Assembly: GCA_003254885.1 (NCBI GenBank)
Contig: QANT01008741.1
Span: forward strand, 1-56,683
DNA length: 56,683 nucleotides
Origin: Purshia tridentata
Lineage: Eukaryota; Streptophyta; Magnoliopsida; Rosales; Rosaceae
Direction: 5' to 3'
Position 1 is the stretch's first letter; the number at the start of each line of letters is the position of its first letter. The notes under the pieces were generated by a model that did no database searches, was not told the DNA's origin, and was given only the letters and a program-made list of their open reading frames with translations. Positions 1 through 12,644 of this stretch are shown here, in pieces. Position numbers and translations under genes: made by a program.

Positions 1-118
1 TTCGACAAATTTCGGCGAAATTTCGGTAATTTCGGAAATTTCGGGGAAATTTCGACAAAAAATTAATAGGTTGTTGTTAAAATTTCCATATCCCCAAAAA
101 ACGAAATTTAACACCTTG
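1..118. repeat. Short-period AATTTCGG-type repeat at the window edge
   Basis: The first 60 bases repeat variants of aatttcgg/gaaatttcg about every 9-12 bases, then fade into AT-rich DNA. This looks like the end of a degenerate simple or satellite-like array that continues outside the window. A related but more decayed gaaattt-rich stretch lies near 51 kb. Confidence 0.6.
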
Positions 119-1878
119 ACTGTACTAATCAATTATTTATTTTATAAAATAAATTATCTCATCATGTGGAGGTTCACGTGGTTTTTCACTGTACAGTTGT
201 ACTCTATATACACTAATTAATTGGTAAAAGTAGAGTAGGTATGTGCACAAGAAGCAAGCTAGGTATGATGTGCCATCTAAACAGCTATTTACTTCATGGA
301 GTAATATTCTTTCGTAACAATTCATAATGCAAATACATTTTTCTCCCAATTGTTTTAGTGGAAGTCATCTTTATTAATTATTTAACTTACACAATATACA
401 AACCCCAAATACTAAATTCTAATCCCACAAATACTCTAAACCATACACACTCTCTATCCTATAACTCACATATATATTCTCTTATTAACTCCAAAAAAAC
501 AATTATAAAGCAAAAAATTAAAGACATTCATCCTGAGCGTTCGAATGAATGCTAAGACACAAACGCTGAAAATTTTGTCTTTGAAATTTTAAAATCACCA
601 TATGCACACGCGGAGTACGATAAATAGCTGCCAGGGATTAGAAATTAATTATTTAATTTTCTTTCGGCAGTTACATCCCAAATAAAGTTTTTGTAAGTCA
701 CACTTTGCTGACAAGAATGTCTAGAATTGAAATATATATATGCATGCATGTTAAATGCATTTGATTATCATTATAATAATTCATAGCATATGTTTAGTAA
801 AAGTTTAACTTACTCTGACATTAAATTGAGCATATTCGATCTGAAACTCAAATTGGAGTTTTGTTTTCTCCATACTATTTTTGTTTTTTTTTTTAAATTC
901 TGGGGGAATTATATATATGTATACACAGAGCTGTCCAGTGAAACTTCTCTCCCTCCCACATATACTGTTTTTTTATTGGGGGAAAGAGCAAGTTGGTACT
1001 TGCATCACATCTGACCCAAGAATGTGGAGGAGGGATTCTTTGGCCTACCCCACGCCACTATGCAGAAAACTAAATTAGTATTATAGCTTAACGTATGTTT
1101 GTTCTTAGAGCTAGGCAACCTTATATATCTATATCTGCCACTTGCTAAGATTCTTCATAGTTAATATAACTTCTATATATATAAAGGCAGCTATACATGC
1201 TAATAATATATGCAATCACAACTGTAAAAGAATTTTCAGAGGATACACATCTCACATGGGGACGATTTTGACTCTTTCAATCCTGTGCAACTTTCTTAAA
1301 TTTTTGTGATTCCCTTTGTCTAGCTACGATCACCAACTTGTAAAAGATCATGGGCCTGTTTGGGACTTCAGAAAAGTAAAGGTAGCTAGAGGCAAAAGTA
1401 ATATTACTATATATAATCTCTTTGATTAGCGTGCGATATATATATATATTTCAGAATCTATAGCTAGCTAGCTAGGTAGACAGCACACATGCATGTAGGA
1501 TTCACCCTTTTCAATTTTGCGGCTGCCCGATTTAAATATGAATAGGGTTACATCTCCAAATTAAACAAATTTTGTTTTGGAATGATAAATATATTTTTTT
1601 TGTGTCTTCTCTTTTTATTTATTTATTTATTTATTTTGTAATACAAGATCATATGGTTTTGATAAGAATTGGATTTATAGTTTATTTATTTGATAATAGT
1701 TACGTGATTAAATAATTTCTGACTTTGTTAAATTTTTGCATATATGATCTTTAAAGAGTAACCTGGAAAATGAACAATTTCAATGATCACGCGATATAAA
1801 ATAGACAAGAGAAGAGAAATCACAAAGTGAAAGAAAAAAAGAGAATGCAGCTACTATTTCTCAATATCTACTAAATTA

Positions 1879-1910
<32 letters not shown>

Positions 1911-4218
1911 CTCGATCATTCATTCAAATTTGGATCTTTGTTCCGTACCTCATTTATTATTTCTAACTAATAAGACATATATCAACCACAGATCATTTAT
2001 TAAAAAGAAAATTAGGCGTACTAAAATTATATACATAGTTTTTTTTAAAAATATATTGTACTCAAATCCACGTATCCATCATTACCTATTCTAACATTAC
2101 TAATTGTTTAAGTATGTAGAAGTTAGCATCAGATGTCACTCATTGGGCTAAGCAAGCCATATATGGCTGGCGCGCGCATTATATTATATGTGTTTTACTT
2201 CAAGTTGAAAGGTAATTTAAAAGGCTAGGGCTAGTAGATTTTTAAGGTATACATGTGGCTGCCCAACCAGATTGTACAATGGTGTAGTACGATGATCACT
2301 TTCCTAGTCAAATTTTGAGCTCCTGAATTTGAGGAACATGCATCCAGCGTAGGATCGATTTGCCTGGAAGTAATGGAAGTGCTATTGTGCTATGTACCAA
2401 TGTGGCAATGTCCATTTAATCTCACCATAAGTCAAAAAATTAACTAGTTATCCCTCACTTAACTTCTTGAATATATTGTGTGTTGTTAATATAGAATTCC
2501 CAACTCTCAAATGTCTCTTTCTTTGCTTGTATGTATATATGCAGTCAAAGTTTATTCATATATATAGAAGTTGATCAAAGCAATAATATTAATATCAGCT
2601 GGCCACTTGAAACAATATATATTTTTATAAAAGTTACAACCTTATAACCTTATGACAAAAGGAAATAAAGAATAAGAAAGATAATAGTAGTATTTATAGG
2701 TACCTGTTGGCTTTCATGTGCCTTTTGTCGATTGCAAGAATTGTCCTTTTGATATTTTGTTATCTTCCTCTCATTATAATATTCGAAAAGCGCTTGATTG
2801 GCTCTTGCTGTTGAACACTTTATTCTCCATTGAGTAAAGTATTATACTAGAAATATCTTTATGTGTTGGGCTTTCACAAAAAGAAAGTTTATATATATCT
2901 TTGCCAATTGGAGTCGCTGTCCTCGCGCGCCTGTCCTTCCCCTAAATAGAAAGGTATATATTTTCACACGTACTCTTCATTACTTTCTGTTGTGGTCCTA
3001 ACTTTTTGCAAGCTAGCTCCTTAAATCTAATTTGAGGCTCACCAATTGATTTTAGAAAATTCTCACAAAATCAAAAGGAAAAAATCAGTTTTAAAATGAG
3101 AAATTATGTATGCAATTCAAAAAATAACGTCCCCGTCCTTTAGGATTTGGCCAAGTAATTAGAGAGGGTGAAAAATAGTTTAGGAATAGATTAAGGGTTG
3201 GAAATAGGGTAAGAGGTTATTTTGGAGTGCAAATAATTTTAGCAATTTCCTTTCATAATTAATAATCCATTTGCAAATCTTACATATCCTGATTATTCGA
3301 TCAAGATATCCCTACTAGCCCGTTGGGATTTGACATGGTACATGCCCAAATTTACCCTGATTATTTGATTTGTGACTTTACAAAAACCTTACATATAGAG
3401 ATATACAAAAACCTTCTAGACTCGGCACATGCCTCCAATCGATCATTAGAAACGCAAGAATACGACATTTCTTAGATATGTTGATTCTAGAATATATATA
3501 TAGCTGGAAAAAAGGGTATTCGATCACTCGGATAATTCTTCGATCTCAGTTCTATTTTTTCACTTTCACTGTAATTATTTGACGTTTTCATTCCATAAAT
3601 GAAGTTAAACAAGTTCGGTTTATATAATTTTCTAACTTTAGACCACGTATTTATTCATATCTTTTCTAGTAAAAAATTAAGGGTTGGTGTCCGTGAGTAG
3701 AATTGTGGGCCATATATTTTGACCAAAGGCCGGTCCAGCTAATTGGCTCGTTCCTAACCATGATGCAAAGAAGAATAAACTCTTTTCTTTTTTAACTCAC
3801 TGTGATGTCTTAAATTGTTCTTGATTATTAGTGCGCATGCAAAGAACATGCAGAGAGATATATATGCACTACTCAAATAATTCAAATTGACTGAATATCG
3901 ACTTTTATTAATTTCCACAGGAAGGTAAATTAAGATGACCCAGCTACATACAGAGCTGTAAAATAATATATACAACAACTGAGTTACTTATTACTAAAGA
4001 GACAATAATTGAAGCATGAAATTGAGGAAGAACGTACGTACGTACGAACGTACACATGATCACAGTATATGTACTGGTGATGTATATGCACATCCGTACG
4101 TAAGTATTGTTCAACCTAAATTTATGGTCATAATTTACACGTACATGCATGCATGATCAGATAGAGGCCATTGACAAACCCCTAAATGTGAGTACTAGCT
4201 AGCTGTACATGTCTGTAT
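119..4218. other. Intergenic region, no gene recognised
   Basis: AT-rich DNA with only short chance frames (65-75 codons, several with non-ATG starts), none resembling a known protein. It holds AT microsatellites (for example near 1881-1904), a short acgt-rich stretch near 4030-4055 and many tagctagct runs. The right end is the 3' flank of the first CEP gene. I saw no transposon coding sequence or RNA gene. Confidence 0.6.
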
Positions 4219-4710
4219 CTATGCATTTGTTTGATCTGCATTTTGTAGATGAAAACCATGGCCAACACCGGGGCTGTGACCCGGCATTGTGGGCCGGTAA
4301 TCAACTTTTGTTCTTGTTGTGCCAAAATTCTTACCACCACTTGGGCCGCCGACGACTGCCTTTGGTGGTTCAACGTGTCGATGGCTGGCTTGTGCAAATA
4401 ACTTATGACCAACGCCGGGGCTGTTACCTGGTGTTGTAGGTCGAAAATCATCTCTATTATGTGCCGCAGTAGTAGTACTCGTAGTAGTAGCAGCAGCAGC
4501 TGAATGGTGAGCACGACTAGCAATATTTTGCTTATGGATTGTGGCTAATTGGCTGCGTTGCTCTCCCAATTCTCTTTTGTAGTTGGCTTCAATTGTATTC
4601 ACCAACTGATCTGCTGGTTTGTAATTCTTTGGCCAAAATGGCCTGCCCTCGGTGCACACAATTTCAAGGCATGCAATTAGTGCAACAACAAAACATTTAG
4701 CTAATTCCAT
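4219..4710 (-). CDS. CEP peptide hormone precursor with two CEP domains
   Basis: Single-exon gene for a 163-residue secreted precursor of C-terminally encoded peptides, root-to-shoot and nodulation/nitrogen-status hormones perceived by CEPR leucine-rich receptor kinases. Residues 1-20 form a hydrophobic signal peptide (start MELAKCF). A variable region follows with an Ala/Thr-rich stretch (about 71-83). Two 15-residue CEP domains occur: [15 protein letters not shown] at 88-102 (4405-4449) and [15 protein letters not shown] at 137-151 (4258-4302). Both keep the prolines that are hydroxylated or arabinosylated in this family and the invariant SPGxGH end. Domain 2 carries Tyr instead of Phe at position 2. 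The ATG is the first in the frame, stop TAG, with a good TATA box about 115 bp upstream. A one-domain relative lies 6.7 kb away on the same strand. Family assignment is very secure; the orthologue number is not. Confidence 0.95.
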   Translation of the reverse strand: MELAKCFVVALIACLEIVCTEGRPFWPKNYKPADQLVNTIEANYKRELGEQRSQLATIHKQNIASRAHHSAAAATTTSTTTAAHNRDDFRPTTPGNSPGVGHKLFAQASHRHVEPPKAVVGGPSGGKNFGTTRTKVDYRPTMPGHSPGVGHGFHLQNADQTNA

Positions 4711-4823
4711 AACTATGTATACGCTGGAAAAGGAATGATATGGTTTTTTTTGTAGAAATATTAGAAGGCTGATGATAGGAATGAAAGTAGTCGCATGATA
4801 ACAAAGTTCACAGGCTCGGTGGG

Positions 4824-4831
4824 TATTTATA
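4824..4831 (-). promoter_or_regulatory. TATA box of the two-domain CEP gene
   Basis: The minus strand reads TATAAATACCC here, about 115 bp upstream of the CEP start codon, a usual distance for a plant TATA box with a short 5' leader. It is called on motif and position only. Confidence 0.6.
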
Positions 4832-5968
4832 ATCTTGGCAAAGTTACTAAGTTAGCATCTTATAACCGCTAGTTATATATATATGTATAATGATTATTGC
4901 ACAAACTTTAAATATTAGTGGACTGTATGAAACTTCGTCAATTTGGATGGTTTTCTATGCGTGTCGCAACTATTCTGGGGCCCCCTCTTGGGAATTTTTG
5001 AAAGATCTTTCTCCAATCTCCATAATTTGCCAGTCCATTAATGATACTTCTATGTGGAGATTTAAGATCTTTCTCCAAAAATTTAGCTGTTAAATTTTAT
5101 TTTATTATTTAAGTTCATTGACTTTTAATTAATTGGGCGTTCTATTCTATTGATAATATAATATAATCATGCAGAAAGAAAGATCCAAATTTGGATCTAG
5201 AGTAGCTTTTTTCAGAAGTGGCATTTAAATTTCCCTCTTTGAAGCTTGAATGCTATAGCTAGCCTGATTTGTCCACACTTAACTGTTGATTTGTCTAATT
5301 TAATGACCTTTCATGGTGCTCAAGTGTTGCTAGCTTTATTAATGTTTGAATTTTTCAGGGGCGTTAATCCAATAACAAAGTTTGTTTAGAAAAAAAAGGT
5401 TGAAGGCCAGTCCAGGGTGATCATATCGATCAGTGATTACTTTAGAATGAATAAAGAGATGATCATGAAATATAAGTTGGCCTCACCCCCACCACCGAAA
5501 TATATGCATGCGCCAAGAGATCGAGATAGAGATTCGTATGTACTCTCCACTTATAGATTGTATATTATTATATGGATGGCTACAAATTAATTCAAGCTAA
5601 TTAAAAACAATCATCTGTCCTTCTCTGACTCAAATCTTTTTGTTTATGCATGGTATATATATATGTGCGAACTTTCAATTAATGGTTTCAATGATTATCT
5701 ATAGCCGCAGAAAGGTACCGCCCGGTGAATTGATAATCCTAAACAAACATCTATTAATGCATTATCAAAAGAAAGAAATATTGAAGTATTTAACTATGAA
5801 AGCTTCTATATATATATATTATTTTCTTTTTTCTTTTTCTGGTAAGGAAAAATATCAATTTTATTAACCAAGAAAAAGGGTCAAAGACAGAGACTACATG
5901 GTAAAACCAAACTAAAACAAAGACAGGACAGAGACATCAATTGATCGAAACAAGTAACCAAGCGCAGA

Positions 5969-6008
5969 GTTTCTATCTCTTTCTAGGGCCCTAGAAAGAG
6001 AAAGAAAC
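5969..6008. repeat. 40-bp near-perfect palindrome centred on AGGGCCCT
   Basis: Two 20-base arms meet at 5988/5989 with no loop and only one mismatched pair (5975 against 6002). The core reads ctctttctagggccctagaaagag, spelled here as arms ctctttctaggg and ccctagaaagag. No gene or transposon end was recognised beside it. Confidence 0.85.
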
Positions 6009-7237
6009 CTCGATCAAGCGAACTCAATCGGAGGGTAAGCCATCAGCAACAAAAATCCAATCATGCAGGATAGGGATCGAGACACATCCCTTAATTAGGG
6101 CACATCGATCTTTTGTCTAGCTAGAAAAACGTACAACTGCATCAGCAACTTTATTTACACATAAAACTCTGAAATTGGTTATACAAATGGATAAGTGATC
6201 AGGAATTGTTTGACGTATGAACCTTTTGTGAAGAGTAATCTATATTCAATAACTGTGATATCATTTTTGAATTCATAATAAAGATGGAAGTAATTAAATG
6301 GCAATATCCTTTAAATATATATACATATATATTTAATTTTATTCGATACTTAATCGAACCAATGTGAGATTAGTTAATTAGTAATCAACAGGCCTAACAA
6401 TAAAAGCACTATAATTCTGAGAGGCACTCGTACGTGCACACTTAAAGAACTAATTTGTGATTACCACTATCTTAAAATAGCTATTTGTGGTTATAGTAAT
6501 GGATGGTTCATATGAATCATATCACAGCCGGAATTGACCGAATTAATTAATATAAGTAGTTCCCGAGTAATGATACGAACTTTGCTCCTTGAGATTTTTA
6601 ACATAATATATGCAACTACATTTGACTCCTATTTGAGATTTAATATTATTATATAAGTTTGACTTCCCAGCTGCTTGTTCAAATTAATATCTATCATATT
6701 TATATGAAATCAGATTCTAAATAATTGATAGCTAGCTATTTAATTGTCCAGACGAAAATATATACTCCTAGTTTTATCATTTTTCAATCCCACATTATAT
6801 TTGGACGTGAAAATTAAAGAAGTCACAAATCTCTCAGGTGTAAGTAACTTTTAACATAAACTATATATATATGTCAGAATATCAAACACTTAAAAGAGGA
6901 ACTATTTGTCTATGTGCAGGATCACCTAAAAGAGCGGCCACATATGAGAGGGAATGTAAACATAAGTTTCAAATTGATTGGAGTAAGATTCCGATAATGT
7001 TATACATACTTATTGAGTCTTTAATCTAATAGTTTAAATTTTTAATAGTGCTTTATTTTAAACTCCTTAATTACGTACAAAATTTGTTTAAACCTCTTTC
7101 AAAACCCCCTAATACTTACAATTCCTTTTATATCCTCATATTTATGTTCAAAAGACTATATAATAAATAAAGGGCTATTTACAAATAAGTTAGTAAAAAG
7201 TTTCAATATTACAAATACCTGATTTGTCTCCGTTGTT

Positions 7238-7459
7238 CAAAATTTCGAAGCTAAACCCTAACATAAACCTTCGCCAAGCCCATTCTATGTCCTAGGAAGA
7301 GATGAGATCAAAAAGTAAGGACTTACTCTTACAAATTCCTATTTTTTACAAAATTTCGAAGCTAAACCCTAACATAAACCTTCACCAAGCCCATTCTATG
7401 TCCTAGGAAGAGATGAGATCAAAAAGTAGGGACTTACTCTTACAAATCCCTATTTTTTT
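7238..7459. repeat. Tandem duplication, 111-bp unit, two copies
   Basis: Copy 1 (7238-7348) and copy 2 (7349-7459) are almost identical, differing at a few single positions such as cttcgcc/cttcacc and gtaagg/gtaggg. Each unit contains AAACCCTAAC, which includes the plant telo-box core AAACCCTAA. The high identity implies a recent event. Confidence 0.9.
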
Positions 7460-10400
7460 ATTTTTAAATGTTTTATTGACTTATTTGTAATTTTTTATAT
7501 TATAAAAAGTAAAATATTAAAAAAATGGGGTTCAAACTTTGATGAATATTGACTAGAAGATTTTGGGAGAGATTAAGTCCCTGATAATAGGGAGTTTTAA
7601 ATTGATTTCATTAAGAGTAGAGGTTTTGAATTAATTAAGTTCAAAAAAGGAGGTTATAAACTTATAATAACTATTCATCTCACTTCAGAACTTTTGCCTT
7701 AGAAAGTTAGTAGACAGACGCGTGTGGTTACAATACATTATACTATACTCTTTATATGTGTTCCACACATGCAAATGTAATTTTTTAATTATACATTTTT
7801 TTAATTATTTAGTATAGTTATTTTTTAGCTAATTATTTTAAAAAATTTTGAAAACTTTATAACTCCCCACTCTCTCCTCCTATTAAGGTGGTGGAGTGTT
7901 TTTGTTTTTATTTCTTAATTTTTTAATGGTTTAATTTTACATTTATACCCTTAATTTTATTAAGTTAGTTTAATTTAACTCTTTAATTTAATCAAGAATT
8001 ATTTAGGAAAACCATAATTTGGTAAAGCCTATAACACCAAAAATGTCTCCTAGCTTTATAATAGTAAAGATATGTGTTAATGTGTTAGGTACGCATGCTT
8101 TATTAGTTAATTCTTTGAACCAAAGATATTCAAACAATTGTTGGATTAGATGATGAGTAAAATGTCGTTTCTTATTTGAGTAATTAAATTGGTTGCTTAA
8201 TTATATGATTCAAAGTTCAAATGAGTATAGAATCAAACACTTTTGCCAAATGACATAACTAGTGGTTTTGTGCAAAAGTTGCTGTATGATTAATTCTAAG
8301 TTTGATTGTTTGTTGTTTTTTGATCTTTTGTGTGTTGGTTTTTAATTTTGTCCTTTTATGTTTTTCATCTAGTCAAATAAGAAATATCAATGTTAACCAA
8401 TGGTTTGTCTGGAGATAGATCTAAGATCAACACCCATTATGGCAATCGATTTAATTTAATGCTATTTCATACCATCTGGGTTGAAATGTTATTTAATTTG
8501 TCAATTTTATTTGAAAGTAGTGGTTTATTAATATAGCACACCAATTTATTCTTTTTTTATTTGACATAACATATTAAATTGTTTAATAAAAAAATATAAA
8601 CCTTACCAGCAACTTGATTAATTAAAAACAAAAAGAGACAGGGCGGACTAGTGGTCAAAGAATCTGAAAAGTCAAGTCAAATGCACTAAAGTACCCCAAA
8701 GCCGTGGAGGGTCCCCACCACTTTTCTTTGTCACAAAAACAAGTAATTTGTATTGCCTTTGTAGCCTAATAAGGTCAAAATTAAGCAAATGATCATCATG
8801 ATTGAGAGCTCCAAACCACCCCCCTCCATTGAGGATGGAATTGATTAATGAAAATAACTAGAGAATCTTACAAAAGGTGCTTAGCTGTGATTCACTCCTC
8901 GGATTGGGGAAGTCTCTCTGGCCTTCCTAGCACTGAACTAACAAATATAATATAAGCTAGCTAGCTAGCTGGGAGTTTAGGACTTAGTCGAAGTTTAGAC
9001 ATTCACTCCAAAATCGAGTAATTTAAACCTTTATAAATTACTATACAAGGTTTTACATTTTTAATGTGAAAATTTTCTCTGAATATATACCCAATACGTG
9101 TGACGACGTCATTCAAGCCTAATACGTAAACAATTTATATTGAGTGACGTAAAAACACTTGTGACCGTTGGCACAACATATAAATAATCTGTTCTAATAC
9201 TATGAAAAAGTGTAAACATTCATCCCAAAACCAATTGAAAATAAGAAGAATGGTCTAAATTCTTATATATAAGCTATCATGTAAGGCTTTATATTTTCAA
9301 TGTGAAATCTTTCTTTCAATAGTAGCTATAGGTCATATCTATTAAATAGTACTATGCTATACATAAATAATAGAGCACAGATCAAAGCGCACTTGATTGT
9401 CTGTTAAGTGCTAAGCTGTAGCTAGTGCACGAAAAGTTGTTCATTCTCAACCTCAGTACATGTTAAAAATGCAACATGCTATGCGCGCATCTATATGTGC
9501 ATTTTTTAAGAGAAGGATATGTCTTGTTAATGAATCCTAGTATGTGAGTGAACCCCGTCACATGCACGTAATTAATTAAAGAACAGTGACGTTCTATTAA
9601 TTACTAAGAAAAGTATAGACAATATGTTCAGGACCCATTTGAAATCAGCATCAAGCATGCATGCGACCTCTGGGTTGCTTTTGACAGATCAACATGAATG
9701 AGTGAGAGATATAAATATATAGACATTTTCAAGTGTAGGATTCCACGTATATTTAAACTTATTTGTGGGATGGTGTAAATAATGGGCTCACTCCATATAA
9801 TTTTTCAACAATTCGAACTGTTTATTTTTTAGGCCTCTATTCATAGATCATCTTTCAACAAATTTAGCTAAATCGAAAATCATTTGTCTTTATTTATAGA
9901 TCATTTGCTTATATATTTCATTCGTATATTTATTTGATCAAAGTTTGATATTTTAATGATTTACGATTTACTCAATTTTTTGCAAGCATAATCTTTGGAT
10001 ATAAACTTTGAAAAAGACAGTTCAAATCGTTTAAATACCATATAAAATGAGCCCCTATGAGCGATTTCATAAACATGGGATCCCATACTTAAAGAGGCCT
10101 ACATGTACATGGCCAAATATATATATATATATATATATATATTGTTTCGCTGATTCCTTTGAATTTAGTTGGGTCTTAGGTTCGACTGGCAGCTTGAAGA
10201 AGAGAAAAAGACACTAATATTGTGTGGATCGCATAGGGAGTTATCTTTTGGTCCAAAGAGGAAGTAACTAATCAGATTGAGATATAGAGATCAGAAGCTT
10301 CTTTGAATATTTTCGGTGTATTAAATTTGGGCTGAATTTTTAGATCGATCGATACCAAATAAACAGCTAGGAACTTGAAAAAACATTTAAAATCGAAGGA

Positions 10401-11392
10401 CAAATTAACCAAAGGACAATGACTATGAGAAAACTCAAGTATAGTAAGAAGTTAAAACTTGAAGGACAACATTTAGAACAATCATAAAAGATACTGTATC
10501 TATATATATATGGTGTACGTTGTCTTTGGATTCTTTGCCTTCAACCATAACCTCTTTTTAACTAATTTATAGCCTTCATCCGTCTACAAAATCCTTTAAA
10601 TCTTCATAATCTTGATTTTTTTTTTTTTTTAGAAGTNTTTTTTTTTTTTTTAGGAGTGCTTATAACACATTGGCTTTTGAGAGTGCGATTAATTATATGT
10701 ATAAATATACTTTCCAGATTTTAATTTATTGTTGATCATTAACCCTTCAATAATATATAAGCCCCTAATATTTTGATATATAACCGTAACATAGTCACTT
10801 GATATAATCAATCCATGTATTGTAATATGGAAATATAGACATTAACTTTATAAGTATAAACTCGTCGTCCACCTATATTATATTACGGCTATAGGTATAT
10901 ATAATATTCTTCACAAGTATTGAAATTACGAAATATCAACAAAGTAAGAAGCCAAGCATGTATGCATTAATTGTCCTGTTCACCATAACGTTATCATTTT
11001 ATCATATGAAGGGGAAATTCATTATCTATTCCCTTGAATCCCTATAATTTAGGGTTTGGAATGCAGGGTATTTTTGCAAAATAATCTAACGCCTTCATTA
11101 TTTGTATAATTAATTAGTGGATGAAAATGTATATTAATATTCTTTAAAACGTTGCAAGAGAAAAAGTTAGATAAAAGAAATTAATTTTATTCATGAGAAA
11201 CAAGCGATCAATAGATTTGCTGCTAATTAATTACTGCACTTGATACAAATTAAGGGATATTTACAAACTTGATGAAGAGGCTAGCTGGCCTTTTCTTTTT
11301 GATAGATAAGTTGATGAGCTAGCTATAGCTAATAGAACATGGCCAACTGATAATTAAATGGTACATATGATAGAATGATAGATGCATGCCAG

Positions 11393-11755
11393 CTAGTTGT
11401 GAATGGAATGCCCAACGCCGGGGCTGTGACCTGGAGTTGTGGGCCTGAAGTCATCTATGCCATGCGTCGGAGGTGGTGGTGGTGGTGGCTGTGCTGCTGC
11501 TGCACCACCTGCAACCTCAATTGAAGAAGCTTCATCAGTACTTGTGTTCCCATCACCATGCCTTGAGTACTCATTTTTGTGATCTACTGGTTTGTAATTT
11601 TGGTAGATTTTGTGAGTTTGGCTGTGGTTTTGGATCAGTTGGTTCTTATTCGTGGAATTCAAACGCCTTGCATCAACAGACTGAATTTCTAAGGCGAAGA
11701 TGATCAATAGTAGTGAAAGGAAAGAGCAAATGAAGGTTAATTTGTTTAAGGCCAT
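11393..11755 (-). CDS. CEP peptide hormone precursor with one CEP domain
   Basis: Single-exon gene for a 120-residue secreted precursor. Residues 1-29 form a strong signal peptide (about 7-22 hydrophobic, then QSVDA). The variable prodomain has Asn/Gln/His-rich sequence, an Ala run (85-88) and a seven-proline run (90-96). One CEP domain, [15 protein letters not shown], lies at 102-116 (11408-11452), followed by only SIHN, so the mature peptide is close to the C-terminus as in most of the family. The domain is nearly identical to the first domain of the CEP gene at 4219-4710, and the YKPVD segment (about 54-58) matches its YKPAD (30-34), so the two are tandem paralogues. The predicted peptide closely resembles Arabidopsis CEP5, but orthology needs a tree. 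Confidence 0.95.
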   Translation of the reverse strand: MALNKLTFICSFLSLLLIIFALEIQSVDARRLNSTNKNQLIQNHSQTHKIYQNYKPVDHKNEYSRHGDGNTSTDEASSIEVAGGAAAAQPPPPPPPTHGIDDFRPTTPGHSPGVGHSIHN

Positions 11756-11865
11756 AGTAGTACGTACTGTGGAGGGAGATCAGCGAAATTAAGGTGATCG
11801 AAAGTTCAAATCAACCAAAGAGGTAGAGATGAACTAATGATGCAAAATAACTGGTAATTAGGACA

Positions 11866-11875
11866 CTATTTAAGC
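11866..11875 (-). promoter_or_regulatory. TATA-like box of the one-domain CEP gene
   Basis: The minus strand reads CTTAAATAGT about 110 bp upstream of the start codon. It is a weak TATA variant, but its distance matches that of the TATA box of the other CEP gene. Confidence 0.4.
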
Positions 11876-12092
11876 AAGTTGGCTAGATCGAGTACTTGAA
11901 TAAACTAGCTAGACATACGCAAGCATGCCAAGGGTGTTGCTAGACTAGTAGCAAGTCGATCGATCAAATCAACTTATAAGCATATACAAGTTGCTTAGAC
12001 CCTTCCCTCTGCGTGGCTATATATAGAGCTGAGAGGACCAACTTAACCAATAAGAACCTCTTGAGTTCAACTAATAGAAAAATAAAGACGGT

Positions 12093-12094
<2 letters not shown>

Positions 12095-12124
<30 letters not shown>
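12095..12124. repeat. (TC)15 microsatellite
   Basis: Uninterrupted tc dinucleotide run about 340 bp upstream of the one-domain CEP start codon. It is a pyrimidine-rich stretch of the type often seen in plant promoters. Confidence 0.95.
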
Positions 12125-12127
<3 letters not shown>

Positions 12128-12644
12128 AGTTGGTGTCTTAAGTTAATTACTGAGATAATGTTATCGATCACTCGAGTTATAAACCCTACACAAGAGTTCA
12201 ATAGGAAAAATGAGATCGAACCTTTTGAGTAGTATAAGTAGTGTTCATATATAGATGATCATCATGTGTCACCAAATATTTAAGACACTCACTTGATTGC
12301 CGTGTAACCGTGTAATTAATTAGTTCGATGGTGTCTTGCTATTAGATCTAGAATCTACCTGTTTTTTTTCTATTTATTCTACAATTAATGTACAACGTGC
12401 ACACATGCAAGTGGCATTTTGGATACTGAATTATTTCACACTTAAGAAAAGAGTTAGACTCTCACCCTTCTATTTGAATTAAATTATTATAGAAATACAA
12501 CACTAAATAAGTTTTAGTATTATTTCAAAAGTAAATTTTGATGCAGAAAATTTAAACGTACTTTAAAAAAATTAGCGAACAATATATATAGGGCATAACA
12601 CAACTCAGCACCACACTACGTAGTTGTCTACATATATATATAGA

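Larger units (their letters stand above)
4832..11392. other. Intergenic region between the two CEP genes
   Basis: 6.5 kb with no recognisable protein gene. It contains a near-perfect 40-bp palindrome (5969-6008), a 111-bp tandem duplication (7238-7459), an AT microsatellite (about 10118-10142) and a poly-T tract with an N (about 10619-10654). The stretch 8990-9320, with paired phrases such as 'ttttacatttttaatgtgaaa' halves and a 'cccaaaaccaattg' motif, reads like a decayed dispersed plant repeat. The rest is AT-rich and unremarkable. Confidence 0.55.
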
